A DNA stretch of 64,000 nucleotides from Rhodospirillales bacterium (GTDB taxonomy: Bacteria > Pseudomonadota > Alphaproteobacteria > Reyranellales > Reyranellaceae). Both the position numbers and the translations under genes were made by a program. The DNA lies in the NCBI GenBank assembly GCA_016185145.1, contig JACPOB010000063.1, positions 58,508 through 122,507 of the forward strand, in the 5' to 3' direction. The notes under the pieces are model-generated. The model did no database searches. It saw only the letters and a list, made by a program, of their open reading frames with translations, and was not told the DNA's origin. Positions within the stretch are counted from its first letter, which is position 1; the number at the start of each line of letters is the position of its first letter. Of this stretch, positions 25,830 to 34,240 are shown piece by piece.

Positions 25830-26111
25830 ATGCCGGCCAAGCCCATCCTCAATGTACGTCTCGCGCCCGAGACGCTGCGCAAGCTCGACGCGGTGGCGGC
25901 GGCGACGCGGCGCACCCGTTCCTTTATCGCCAACGAGGCATTGGAGGCCTGGATCGACCGCGAGATCGAGATCATCGAGGACCTGCGCGTCGGCTTCGAG
26001 GAAATACGCGCCGGCAAGGGCATTCCGCACGAGCGCGTCGTGCGGGACATCGATCTCGCGATAGAGAAAGCCGTCAAACGCAATGGCCGGCGCAGGACGA
26101 ATCGCAAGTAA
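25830..26111 (+). CDS. Ribbon-helix-helix antitoxin (CopG/ParD-like)
   Basis: 93 residues. N-terminal ribbon ILNVRLAPETLRKLDAVAAA, then the second helix with TRSFIANEALEAWIDREIEI: the RHH DNA-binding fold. The C-terminal half is charged and helical, as expected for the toxin-wrapping region. Partner of the toxin gene nine bases downstream. Oriented against the ccm genes on both sides. Confidence 0.88.
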   Translation: MPAKPILNVRLAPETLRKLDAVAAATRRTRSFIANEALEAWIDREIEIIEDLRVGFEEIRAGKGIPHERVVRDIDLAIEKAVKRNGRRRTNRK

Positions 26112-26120
26112 GGCGGCTGC

Positions 26121-26435
26121 TTGAGGCGGATCATATGGTCGCCGCGGGCCGCAACGACCTATCGGCGTGAGGTGCTGGACTACCTCGAACAGCAGGGAGA
26201 GCCGGCGCTGCGGCGCGTGACGAGCGATATCGAGCGCACCATCGAAATACTTGCACAACGCCCGATCGGTCGCCCAGGCCGTGTTTCCGGCACATACGAA
26301 AAGCTCGTCGTTGGCCAGCCTTACATCGTCGTCTATGCGCTGACGCGGAGCGACGATGGCGAAGAGGACAACCCGGTCATCATGCGCATAGTCCACACCG
26401 TCCGCGACTGGCCGCCAGGGCGCTGGCCGCGCTGA
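26121..26435 (+). CDS. ParE/RelE-superfamily toxin
   Basis: 104 residues from a TTG start with an AAGGCGG site upstream. The ParE plan is clear: RIIWSPRAATTYRREVLDYL at the start, the RPIGRPGRVSGTYEKLVVG loop, and a final strand VIMRIVHTVRDWP. ParE toxins poison gyrase and RelE toxins cleave mRNA; the HTVRDWP ending favours the ParE branch. The stop codon abuts the stop codon of ccmC with no gap. Confidence 0.88.
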   Translation: MRRIIWSPRAATTYRREVLDYLEQQGEPALRRVTSDIERTIEILAQRPIGRPGRVSGTYEKLVVGQPYIVVYALTRSDDGEEDNPVIMRIVHTVRDWPPGRWPR

Positions 26436-27155
26436 CTACGGCGTGAGATCCGCCACCTCGAGGCGGCGGCGATCGATTTCGGTCTCGGTGCGCACCAGCA
26501 CCAGCACGATGAACAGCAGCAGGAACGAACCCGCCATCCAGAGCAGCGGTATCAGGATGGTCGGATGGATGGCCGGCGCGTCGAGCCGCGTGATCGAGGC
26601 GGGCTGGTGCAGCGTGTTCCACCAATCGACCGAGAACTTGATGATCGGCAGGTTGATGACGCCGACCAGCGCCAGAATGGCGGCGGCGCGATCGCCGCGG
26701 TCGGCATCGTCGTAGGCGCGGCTCAAGGCGATGTGGCCGAGATAGAGGAAGAACAGCAGCAGCATCGAGGTGAGCCGCGCGTCCCACACCCAGTAGGCGC
26801 CCCACATCGGCCGGCCCCACAGCGAACCGGTGAGCAGGCACACCAGCGCGAAGCAGGCGCCGACCGGCGCGGCGGCGCGCGCCATCAGGGCGGCGAGCGG
26901 ATGGCGCCAGACCAGGAGCGAGGCGCCGAGCCCCGCGAGCAGGGCATACCCCCCCATCGACAGCCAGGCGGACGGTACATGCACGAACATGATGCGCACG
27001 GTCTCACCCTGCTGGTAGTCGGGCGGCGACTGCAGCAGCGCAAGATACAGGCCGACTGCGAAGCCCAGCACGGTGGCGAGCGTGAGCCCCGGGAGCACGC
27101 GCTGGCTGAAGCGGCGGAAACGCGCGGGGTTGGCGAGGAAATGCAGGTCGGCCAT
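26436..27155 (-). CDS. ccmC: Haem handling protein CcmC
   Basis: 239 residues, six membrane helices, with the WWD motif WGAYWVWDARLTSMLLL (about 117-133) and conserved periplasmic His (FVHVPSAWLSMGG; WWNTLHQPASI). CcmC presents haem to CcmE. It is 34 bases downstream of ccmB. Its stop codon is directly adjacent to that of the convergent toxin gene. Confidence 0.97.
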   Translation of the reverse strand: MADLHFLANPARFRRFSQRVLPGLTLATVLGFAVGLYLALLQSPPDYQQGETVRIMFVHVPSAWLSMGGYALLAGLGASLLVWRHPLAALMARAAAPVGACFALVCLLTGSLWGRPMWGAYWVWDARLTSMLLLFFLYLGHIALSRAYDDADRGDRAAAILALVGVINLPIIKFSVDWWNTLHQPASITRLDAPAIHPTILIPLLWMAGSFLLLFIVLVLVRTETEIDRRRLEVADLTP

Positions 27156-27189
27156 TTCTGCCCTGTGTCGGTCCCTGGCTCGTTTTTGT

Positions 27190-27855
27190 CTATTCGCCAG
27201 CCTGCCGCAAGGCGGCGGCCATGGCCCACGGGGTGGTGGCCAGCGCCACCAGCGCCAGCGCGGCCAGAATGGCGATATGGGCCAGAAGATCCTCCCCGGT
27301 CATCAGGGTTTCGATGGCGGCGGCGCCGAAGATCAGCGTCGGCACGCAGAGCGGCAGGGCCAGCAAGGCCAGCAAGGCACCGCCCCGGCGGGCCCCCAAC
27401 GTCAGGGCGGCCGCCAGCCCCCCGATCAGGGACAGAGTTGGCGTGCCGACCAGCAAGGTCGCGGCGAGTGCGGCCAATGCGCCCTCCGGCAGGCCGAACG
27501 CTACGCCAAGAACGGGCGCCAGGACGGCCAAGGGCAGGCCGGTCACAATCCAGTGAGCCGCACACTTGGCCAGCGCCGCGAGCTCGAGCGGCCAGGGCGC
27601 CAGCAGCAGCAGGTCGAGGGAGCCGTCCTCGTAGTCGGCGGCGAACAGCCGGTCGAGCGACAGCATCGAGGCGAAGAGCGCCGTGCACCACAGCACGCCC
27701 GCGGCGATGCGCGCCAGGATGTTGGCCTGCGGGCCGATGCCCAGCGGGAAGAGCACCGTCGCCACGACGAAGAAAGCGAGGACGACGGCGACGTCGCCCG
27801 GACGCCGCCACACCAGCCGCAGGTCGCGCGACAGCAGAGCGAGGAAGCCGGTCAT
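27190..27855 (-). CDS. ccmB: Haem exporter permease CcmB
   Basis: 221 residues from the ATG at 27855, six membrane helices. The family motif FEDGSLELLLL is present as YEDGSLDLLLLAPWPLELAAL. Forms the ABC complex with CcmA that powers release of holo-CcmE. The ATG overlaps the ccmA stop as ATGA. Confidence 0.96.
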   Translation of the reverse strand: MTGFLALLSRDLRLVWRRPGDVAVVLAFFVVATVLFPLGIGPQANILARIAAGVLWCTALFASMLSLDRLFAADYEDGSLDLLLLAPWPLELAALAKCAAHWIVTGLPLAVLAPVLGVAFGLPEGALAALAATLLVGTPTLSLIGGLAAALTLGARRGGALLALLALPLCVPTLIFGAAAIETLMTGEDLLAHIAILAALALVALATTPWAMAAALRQAGE

Positions 27856-28493
27856 ACGAGGGCCTTCCGAGGCGCAGCCAGCTCCAGCGTGCGTGTACTG
27901 GGAATGCCGAGGTCGGCATGGGTCGCGGCAACGGCCAGACCACCCTGGTCGAGGTGCCGTTGCAGAACGGTGCGAAAGGCCTGTTGCGCGGGGACGTCCA
28001 GCGCGTTCATCGGCTCGTCGAGCAGCCACAGCGGTGCCTGGGTCAGCATCACGCGCGCGAGCGCCGTGCGGCGGCGCTGGCCGGCGGACAGCGTGCGCAC
28101 GGGCCGATGCGCGAGTGCGGCGAGATCGAAGGCGACCAGGGCGAGGTCCAGGCGATCGTCGGCCGCCGGCCGGCCACGCAGCCGCTCGGCGCCCGAAAGG
28201 TTCTCGCCGACGGTGAGGTCGCCCTTGAGACCGTCGAGATGGCCGAGCCACGCCAGGCGGCCGCGCCAGGTCTCGGGATCTTCCTGCACGTCGGCGCCCC
28301 GCCACAGGATCGTGCCGGTCTCGGGCCGCACCAGCAGGGCGAGCGCGCGCAGGAGCGTGGTCTTGCCGCTGCCGTTACGACCGGTCAGCGCCAGAAGCTC
28401 GCCGGCGCCCAGCGCGAAGGAGACGCCGTCGAAGACCGGCCTGCCGCCTCGGCGGCAGGCGAGATCCGCCACGTTCAGGAGAGTGGGCGCCAT
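27852..28493 (-). CDS. ccmA: Haem exporter ATPase CcmA
   Basis: 213 residues from the ATG at 28493. Walker A GRNGSGKTT (38-46), signature LSAGQRRRTALARVML, Walker B LWLLDEPMNALD and switch His in AVAATHADLG. The signature motif reads LSAGQ, as is usual in CcmA. First gene of ccmABC; the candidate sRNA gene ends 38 bases upstream. Confidence 0.96.
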   Translation of the reverse strand: MAPTLLNVADLACRRGGRPVFDGVSFALGAGELLALTGRNGSGKTTLLRALALLVRPETGTILWRGADVQEDPETWRGRLAWLGHLDGLKGDLTVGENLSGAERLRGRPAADDRLDLALVAFDLAALAHRPVRTLSAGQRRRTALARVMLTQAPLWLLDEPMNALDVPAQQAFRTVLQRHLDQGGLAVAATHADLGIPSTRTLELAAPRKALV

Positions 28494-28530
28494 ACGGCGC
28501 CGTCGTAGCATGTCGCTATGAGCGCACTGG

Positions 28531-28574
28531 AAAAGAAAAAGGCCGTCTTCTCGGGGGAGAGTGAGAAGACGGCC
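28531..28574 (-). terminator. Strong intrinsic terminator
   Basis: A perfect 12-base-pair stem (28541-28552 with 28563-28574), 10-base loop and a U-rich tail (complement of 28531-28540). It ends the candidate sRNA and would also stop read-through from the upstream ten-gene operon into ccmA. Confidence 0.9.
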
Positions 28575-28640
28575 TAAGCGCCTCCGAAGAGGCTAGAACG
28601 TGGCTTTGGGGGGACCACGTTCGGGGGAGATACAAAGCGA
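28531..28640 (-). ncRNA. Candidate trans-acting small RNA with C-rich loops
   Basis: Reading the minus strand, three hairpins follow each other: stem GAACGUGG/CCACGUUC (28622-28596) with loop UCCCCCCAAAG; stem GCCUC/GAGGC with a UUCG tetraloop (28593-28580); stem GGCCGUCUUCUC/GAGAAGACGGCC (28574-28541) with loop ACUCUCCCCC; then U5CU4 (28540-28531). A single-stranded UCUCCCCC precedes the first hairpin. Three exposed UCCCCC tracts, able to pair with Shine-Dalgarno GGGGA/GGAG, and an intrinsic terminator are the hallmarks of alphaproteobacterial anti-SD sRNAs (of the alpha-r14/cuckoo kind). The 5' end is not defined and no coding frame is present. Confidence 0.7.
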
Positions 28641-28683
28641 AGATGGAAACCCCCGATGGCGGTCGCTAGACCCAAATGGGGCC

Positions 28684-28706
28684 AAAGTGTGATTTTTCAA
28701 TCACAC
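28684..28706 (-). terminator. Possible weak terminator of the peptide-transporter operon
   Basis: On the minus strand GUGUGAUU-GAAA-AAUCACAC (28706-28687), a stem with a GNRA tetraloop, followed by UUU. It is 71 bases after the last permease stop. The short U-tract makes it weak; it could instead be an operator for the sRNA promoter. Confidence 0.45.
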
Positions 28707-28776
28707 ACAATGATGGTGCGAATTAGGAAAATTGGGCGTCGAATCAACATGTTGTCAGACTGACGCCCGGCGCATG

Positions 28777-29970
28777 TCAGCCGTAGGGATCGGCCGCATC
28801 GCGCATGCCGTCACCCATGAACTGGTAGGCCAGGATGACCAGGATCACCGGGATCACGGGCAACATCAGCCACCAGTTCACCGCCACCACATTGATGTCG
28901 GTCGCCTCGTTCAGGAGCACTCCCCAGGACGTGATCGGCGGCCGCAGGCCGAGGCCCAGAAAGCTCAAGGCCGTCTCGGCCAGGATCATCGAGGGAATGG
29001 AAAGCGTCGCCGACGCGATGAGATGGCTCATGAAGCCGGGCAGCAGATGGCGGCCTATGATGCGCCCGGGCTTGGCGCCCATCATCTGCGCGGCGGCGGC
29101 GTAGTCCTCCTCGCGCAGCGACAGCAGCTTGGACCGTACGGCGCGTCCCAGGCCCGGCCAGTCGAGCAGCGCCAGGATGATGGTGATGCCGAAATAGACC
29201 AGCAGCGGTGACCAGGTGACGGGCAGCGCCGCCGACAGCGCCAGCCACAGCGGCAGGTGCGGGAAGCTCTTGATGATCTCGGTGATGCGCTGGACGATAT
29301 TGTCGACCCAGCCGCCGTAGTAGCCCGCCAATCCGCCCAGGATCAGGGCGAGCGCGAAGGAGAGCGCGATGCCGATGATGCCGATGGTGAGCGAGATGCG
29401 CGCGGCGTAGACGATGCGGCTGAACATGTCGCGCCCCAGCCGATCGGTGCCCAGCCAGAAGAACTGCCCGCCCTCCGGCGGGCACACGAAGTGGAAGCGG
29501 CCCTCGATCAGGCCCCAGAACTCATAGGTATCGCCGAGGCAGAAGAAGCGCAGTTGCTGCGGCCGGGTCGGATCGGCGGTGTAGACGCGCTGCAGGGTCT
29601 CCATGTCGCGCGTGGTCTTGAGCGCATAGACGAACGGCCCGAGGAACTGGCCTTCATGGATGAAGTGGACACGCTGCGGCGGCGCGAAGATGTAGGCCGA
29701 GTGCCGCGTGTGCAGGTCGTAAGGCGCGATGAATTCGCTGATCACGGTCGAGAAGTACATCAGCACCAGGAAGACCGCCGAGACCACGGCCGGCCGGTGG
29801 CGGCGGAAACGCCACCACATCAGCTTCCACTGGCCGGCCATGTAGTACTTTTCCTGCTCGGCCGTCAGGCGCTCGGAGACGTAGGGATCCCACGGCTCCC
29901 TGTTGACGAAGTGGTCGGAGCGCGGCCGCGGAGCGCTCGAGGGGGGCGTGTTGGTGGTCTGGTCGGTCAT
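28777..29970 (-). CDS. Opp/Dpp-type ABC transporter permease (OppC/YejE-like)
   Basis: 397 residues: a long N-terminal cytoplasmic region, one helix (about 60-80), a ~110-residue periplasmic insert, then the five-helix BPD_transp_1 domain with WLGTDRLGRDMFSRIVYAAR and the EAA loop EEDYAAAAQMMGAKPGRIIGRH. The large insert between TM1 and the core is the feature of YejE-like permeases. Last gene of the operon. Confidence 0.92.
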   Translation of the reverse strand: MTDQTTNTPPSSAPRPRSDHFVNREPWDPYVSERLTAEQEKYYMAGQWKLMWWRFRRHRPAVVSAVFLVLMYFSTVISEFIAPYDLHTRHSAYIFAPPQRVHFIHEGQFLGPFVYALKTTRDMETLQRVYTADPTRPQQLRFFCLGDTYEFWGLIEGRFHFVCPPEGGQFFWLGTDRLGRDMFSRIVYAARISLTIGIIGIALSFALALILGGLAGYYGGWVDNIVQRITEIIKSFPHLPLWLALSAALPVTWSPLLVYFGITIILALLDWPGLGRAVRSKLLSLREEDYAAAAQMMGAKPGRIIGRHLLPGFMSHLIASATLSIPSMILAETALSFLGLGLRPPITSWGVLLNEATDINVVAVNWWLMLPVIPVILVILAYQFMGDGMRDAADPYG

Positions 29971-29979
29971 GGCGCTACC

Positions 29980-30978
29980 CTATTTCTCCGAGGTTGCGCC
30001 GAAGCGGATGCGCGGATCGAGGGCGGCCAGCGCCAGGTCCGAGATCAGCATGCCGATCACGGTCAGCGTCGCCACGAACAGCAGGAAGGTGGCGGCGAGA
30101 TTGACGTCCTGGGTTTTCAGCGCCCCCAGCAGCATCGGGCCGGTGGTCGGCAGCGACAGCACGACCGAGACGATCACCGAGCCCGAGATCACGTCCGGCA
30201 GCAGGCCGCCGATGTCGGCCACGAACGGGTTTATGGCATGGCGCAGCGGATACTTGATGAGAAGCCGCAGCGGCGGCAGGCCCTTGGCACGGCCGGTGAC
30301 GACGTATTGCTTCTGCAGTTCGTCGAGCAGGTTGGCGCGCAGGCGGCGGATCATGCCGGCGGTGCCCGACATGCCGATGACGATCACCGGGATGACGAGG
30401 TGCTGCAGGATCGACCAGACCTTGCCCCAGCTCAGCGGCTGGTCGATGTACTCGGGATCCATCAGGCCGCCGATCGACAGGCCGAAATAGACCTTGCCGA
30501 CATAGAGCAGCACCAGGGCGAGCAGGAAGTTCGGCACCGCGAGGCCGACGAAGCCGATGAACGAGGCCACGTAGTCGCCGAGCTTGTACTGATGCGTGGC
30601 GGCATAGACGCCGATGATGAACGACACCACCCAGATGAACACGATGGTGGCCGATTCCATGATGATGGTGAGGGCCAGCCGCTCACCGATCAGGTCGCGC
30701 ACCGGCACGGTGTCCTGGCAGGAAAGGCCGAAGTCCCAGCGGAAGATGCCCTGGACCCATTCGAGGTAGCGCTGCCACAGCGGATCGTTGAGGTTGTACA
30801 TGGCGCGCAGCTCTTCGGCGCGGCGCAGCGCGTCGGGATCGCCGCGCGCCATCAGCTCGTCGACCTGCGCGGTGACGCAATCGCCGGGCGGCAGGTCGAT
30901 GATGAAGTAGACCAGCGCACTGATGATGAACAGCGTCGGGATCATCAGCAGCACGCGGCGGACGATGAAGCGCAGCAT
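29980..30978 (-). CDS. Opp/Dpp-type ABC transporter permease (OppB/YejB-like)
   Basis: 332 residues, six helices. N-terminal FIVRRVLLMIPTLFIISALVY and the C-terminal LPTTGPMLLGALKTQD are characteristic of OppB/DppB permeases; the EAA-like loop is GRAKGLPPLRLLIKYPLRHA. Pairs with the OppC-like permease nine bases downstream and the double ATPase three bases upstream. Confidence 0.93.
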   Translation of the reverse strand: MLRFIVRRVLLMIPTLFIISALVYFIIDLPPGDCVTAQVDELMARGDPDALRRAEELRAMYNLNDPLWQRYLEWVQGIFRWDFGLSCQDTVPVRDLIGERLALTIIMESATIVFIWVVSFIIGVYAATHQYKLGDYVASFIGFVGLAVPNFLLALVLLYVGKVYFGLSIGGLMDPEYIDQPLSWGKVWSILQHLVIPVIVIGMSGTAGMIRRLRANLLDELQKQYVVTGRAKGLPPLRLLIKYPLRHAINPFVADIGGLLPDVISGSVIVSVVLSLPTTGPMLLGALKTQDVNLAATFLLFVATLTVIGMLISDLALAALDPRIRFGATSEK

Positions 30979-30981
30979 GGC

Positions 30982-32973
30982 CTATAGTCCTCCCCGCGCG
31001 ACACGCACGTAATGGCCGGGCGAGGCTTCCGTCCAGAACACTTGGTTGGTGGGATCGTCTCGGAACGGCTCGGGCCAGGCCGTCGGGTCGGAGGCCTTGC
31101 CTTCCATCAGGGCGCCGAGGTCGAGGCGGGCATCCGGGTCGGGCATCGGCACCGCCGAGAGCAGTGCCTTGGTGTAGGGGTGGATCGGGTTGCGGAACAG
31201 CTCGCCCGCCGGCGCCAGCTCGACCAGGCGGCCGGCGCACATCACGGCGATGCGGTCGGCGATGTAATCGACCACCGCGAGATTGTGGCTGATGAACATG
31301 TAGGTGAGGCCGAGCTGCTTCTGCAGGTCCTTCAGGAGATTGAGGATCTGGGCCTGGATCGACACGTCGAGCGCCGACACCGGCTCGTCGCAGATCACCA
31401 TGTCGGGCCTGAGTGCCAGCGCGCGGGCGATGCCGATCCTCTGGCGCTGACCGCCCGAGAAGGAGTGGGGGTAGCGGCTGAGATGCCGGCGATCGAGCCC
31501 GACCATCTCCATCAGCTCGCTCACCATCTCGCGGCGATAGGCGTCGTCGCCGATCTTATGGATGACCAGCGGCTCGACCAGGATGTCGTAGACCGTCATG
31601 CGCGGATTGAGCGAGCCGAACGGGTCCTGGAAGATGAATTGCAGCTTGGTGCGGAAGCGGTCGAGATCGGCGCCCTCCAGCGCCAGCACGTCGACCTTGC
31701 GGCCCCAATCGTCGAACACGACGCGGCCAGTGCCGTATTGGGCAGTGTCTTCGTTGGGATCGGCGGAGATGCCGCGCATGAGAATCTTGCTGAGGGTGGT
31801 CTTGCCGCAGCCCGATTCCCCGACCAGACCCAGACACTCGTTGCGTTCGACGTCGAAGCTCACGTCGTTGACGGCGCGCACGGTGCGCGTGGTGCCGCCG
31901 CCGGTCAGCTGCTCGAACAGGGTGTCGGCCTTGCGGATCTTGAAGGTCTTGGAGAGATGGCGGACCTTCAGCACCGGCGCCTTGGGATTGAAGGTCTCGG
32001 TCGGCTTGGAAACCGCCTTCTCCTTCAGCAGATGGCCGGTGGCCGCCGTGATCTCGCGGATCGGCACCAGCCGCTCACCGGGCGTCATGTCGAAGCGCGG
32101 CACGGCATGCAGCAACGCCTTCAGGTAGGGATGCTGGGGGTCGCGGAAGATGTCGTGCAGGTCGCCCGATTCGACGACCTTGCCGCGGTACATCACCACG
32201 ACGTCGTCGGCGACATTGGCGACCACGCCGAGATCGTGGGTGATCATCAGCAGCGCCATGCCGAGCTCGGCCTGCAGGTCCTTCATGAGACGCAGGATCT
32301 GCGCCTGGATGGTGACATCGAGCGCGGTCGTCGGCTCGTCGGCGATCAGGAGCGCCGGCCGGCAGACCAGGGCCATGGCGATCATGGCGCGCTGACGAAG
32401 GCCGCCCGACAACTCGAAGGGATAGGTGCGCAGCGCCCGCTTCGGATCGGGAAAGCCCACCATGCGCAGCATGTCGACGGTCAGCGCCTCGATCTCGGGG
32501 CGGCTGAGCTTGCGGCCGGCAAGCTGGGCGGCTTCGGTGATCTGGTCGCCGAGCGAATGGATGTTGCTGAAATGACCGCCGCCGCCGTGCAGCTCGACCG
32601 CCTCGCCGATCTGGTCGCCCACGGTGTGCAGCGCCGACAGCGAGGTCATCGGCTCCTGGAAGATGATGGAGATGGCGCCGCCGCGGATCGTCCGCATCTG
32701 CGGCCCGGCGCGGTCGAGCTTGGCGATGTCGATCGGCTTGGCATTGCTGCGCGGGTCGTCGAACAGGATGGAACCCGAGGAGATGGTCGCGGTGCGCGGC
32801 AACAGGCCCATGATCGCCTGGCTGCACACCGATTTGCCCGATCCCGATTCGCCCACCAGAGCCAGCGTACCGCCGGGCGGCAGGCTGAAGGAGACGTGAT
32901 CGACGGCGCGCAACGTGCCTTCATGGACGCCGAAGTCGACGGTCAGCTTCTCGACGCGCAGCAGCTCTTTCAT
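30982..32973 (-). CDS. Double ABC ATPase (OppD-OppF fusion type)
   Basis: 663 residues with two complete nucleotide-binding domains. First: GESGSGKS, signature [15 protein letters not shown], Walker [13 protein letters not shown]. Second: [36 protein letters not shown]. The linker region ends each half with an oligopeptide-transporter C-terminal domain ([24 protein letters not shown]). A short internal duplication is visible after the first Walker A ([12 protein letters not shown] then [12 protein letters not shown]). Same layout as GsiA/YejF. Its ATG overlaps the stop of the upstream membrane-protein gene (ATGA). Confidence 0.95.
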   Translation of the reverse strand: MKELLRVEKLTVDFGVHEGTLRAVDHVSFSLPPGGTLALVGESGSGKSVCSQAIMGLLPRTATISSGSILFDDPRSNAKPIDIAKLDRAGPQMRTIRGGAISIIFQEPMTSLSALHTVGDQIGEAVELHGGGGHFSNIHSLGDQITEAAQLAGRKLSRPEIEALTVDMLRMVGFPDPKRALRTYPFELSGGLRQRAMIAMALVCRPALLIADEPTTALDVTIQAQILRLMKDLQAELGMALLMITHDLGVVANVADDVVVMYRGKVVESGDLHDIFRDPQHPYLKALLHAVPRFDMTPGERLVPIREITAATGHLLKEKAVSKPTETFNPKAPVLKVRHLSKTFKIRKADTLFEQLTGGGTTRTVRAVNDVSFDVERNECLGLVGESGCGKTTLSKILMRGISADPNEDTAQYGTGRVVFDDWGRKVDVLALEGADLDRFRTKLQFIFQDPFGSLNPRMTVYDILVEPLVIHKIGDDAYRREMVSELMEMVGLDRRHLSRYPHSFSGGQRQRIGIARALALRPDMVICDEPVSALDVSIQAQILNLLKDLQKQLGLTYMFISHNLAVVDYIADRIAVMCAGRLVELAPAGELFRNPIHPYTKALLSAVPMPDPDARLDLGALMEGKASDPTAWPEPFRDDPTNQVFWTEASPGHYVRVARGGL

Positions 32974-33476
32974 ACTTTCTCTTCCTGCCCCGCTACCGAG
33001 ATGCCCATCGCCTTGAGGTTGGCCCGCGTCGTCTCGCTCAACGGCAGAGCCGCCGCTTCGGCGGCGAGCGCTGCGCGCTCGACGACATCATGGAAGCCAT
33101 CGAGCGAGGAATCGAGCTTGACCGTGCGGCCGCCGGCCGAGCCGACGCTGAGCTGCATCCAGCCGTCGCTGCGATCGCGTTTGGTCGAAAAATAGCTGAG
33201 TCTCAGCCGGTCGAGCCGATTCCACTCGACCAGGGTGCCGGCCGGCCCGTCGGCGCAGAGCGTGTCGGGACCGAGCACGTAACGCGTATGGTGCCGCAGC
33301 GCCGTGCGCACCAGGAACACGGCGAACAGCAGGAAGCCCAGCAGCAGGATCAGCGCCAGCCAGCGGTTGACATCGAGCAGCAGCAGGGGCGCGCCGCACA
33401 GCAGCACGCCCGCCGTGGCGCGCCCATAGTCGGCCAGCAGGGTCTGACGCGGATAGCGCAGATCGGCCGAACTCAA
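32970..33476 (-). CDS. Membrane protein with PH-like cytosolic domain, unknown function
   Basis: 168 residues from a TTG start that overlaps the deacetylase stop. Two close membrane helices (about 22-58: VLLCGAPLLLLDV and LALILLLGFLLFAVFLV) are followed by a ~100-residue beta-rich domain (RYVLGPDTLCADGPAGTLVEWNRLDRLRLSYF) resembling bacterial PH-like domains. No specific function. It joins the glycosyltransferase part of the operon to the ABC importer part with 4-base overlaps on both sides. Confidence 0.8.
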   Translation of the reverse strand: MSSADLRYPRQTLLADYGRATAGVLLCGAPLLLLDVNRWLALILLLGFLLFAVFLVRTALRHHTRYVLGPDTLCADGPAGTLVEWNRLDRLRLSYFSTKRDRSDGWMQLSVGSAGGRTVKLDSSLDGFHDVVERAALAAEAAALPLSETTRANLKAMGISVAGQEEKV

Positions 33477-34240
33477 CCGCGATCCTCCCCTCCCGTTGCG
33501 AACAATTCACGTGCCGGTCGGACACGAAGTCCAGGAATTTTCAATGCTTTTTGCCACATCGACCTTAGGAAATCCCACGCTTCGCCGTCCATCGCAAGAT
33601 GGTGACTGAGCACGCCTACTGGCTCGCCGGACGTCCGCGCACGAGCCAGGGCGGACACAAGCGCGTCCAGGGCCGCCGGCTCGCCGATGAAACCACGTCC
33701 GCCCTTCCAGTCGATCAAGTCGACGTGTGTGTTGACCTCGAGAAGCCCCTTCACCGGATGCGCGCGTCGCCGTGCACTGAAGGTCGAGAGACCGGCAAAG
33801 CCGATCTCCGGCAAGGGCGGCACCAGGACCGGCGCGATGCGATTCCAGGGCGGCACCAGAACCGGCAAGGGACGCGCGCCGAACAGGCGTTCGAGCGTCA
33901 TGCGGCCGGTGCCCAATTCGCCCAGCACCAGCATGGCCGGCCGCTCGGTCCCGAGCTCGATCTTCTTGTCGCCCGGCGCCGCGTGGTTGACGTGCGCGTA
34001 ACCATGCTGGAGCAGATCGACGCCCTGTTCGCTCGCCAGCCGATCGGCCAGAGCCTGGGTCGCCTCCGCGGGAACGACAGCAAGCGCCAACGGCACGCCG
34101 GTGTCCCGATGGATCGCCAGCAGCCGCTCGAGCGCGGGCCCGACATCGGCGGCATCGTCGTCGCGCCACCACAGCTCCGCCGTACGGCCGGCCTGCGACC
34201 AGCGCGCCACTTCGCCAGAAAGGTCTGCCCAGGTGCTCAT
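33473..34240 (-). CDS. Polysaccharide deacetylase-like protein
   Basis: 255 residues from the ATG at 34240. The NodB-fold metal site is recognisable: WWRDDDAADV (Asp-Asp, residues 25-34), LLQHGYAHVNHA with the His pair, and a C-terminal LSHHLAMDGEAWDFL. Likely a metal-dependent de-N-acetylase or related hydrolase acting on a glycan. Overlaps its neighbours on both sides by four bases. Confidence 0.87.
   Translation of the reverse strand: MSTWADLSGEVARWSQAGRTAELWWRDDDAADVGPALERLLAIHRDTGVPLALAVVPAEATQALADRLASEQGVDLLQHGYAHVNHAAPGDKKIELGTERPAMLVLGELGTGRMTLERLFGARPLPVLVPPWNRIAPVLVPPLPEIGFAGLSTFSARRRAHPVKGLLEVNTHVDLIDWKGGRGFIGEPAALDALVSALARARTSGEPVGVLSHHLAMDGEAWDFLRSMWQKALKIPGLRVRPARELFATGGEDRG

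Noticed and set aside
28687..28706. Strong terminator for the transporter operon
   Set aside because: The hairpin is good but followed by only three U; kept only as a weak candidate.
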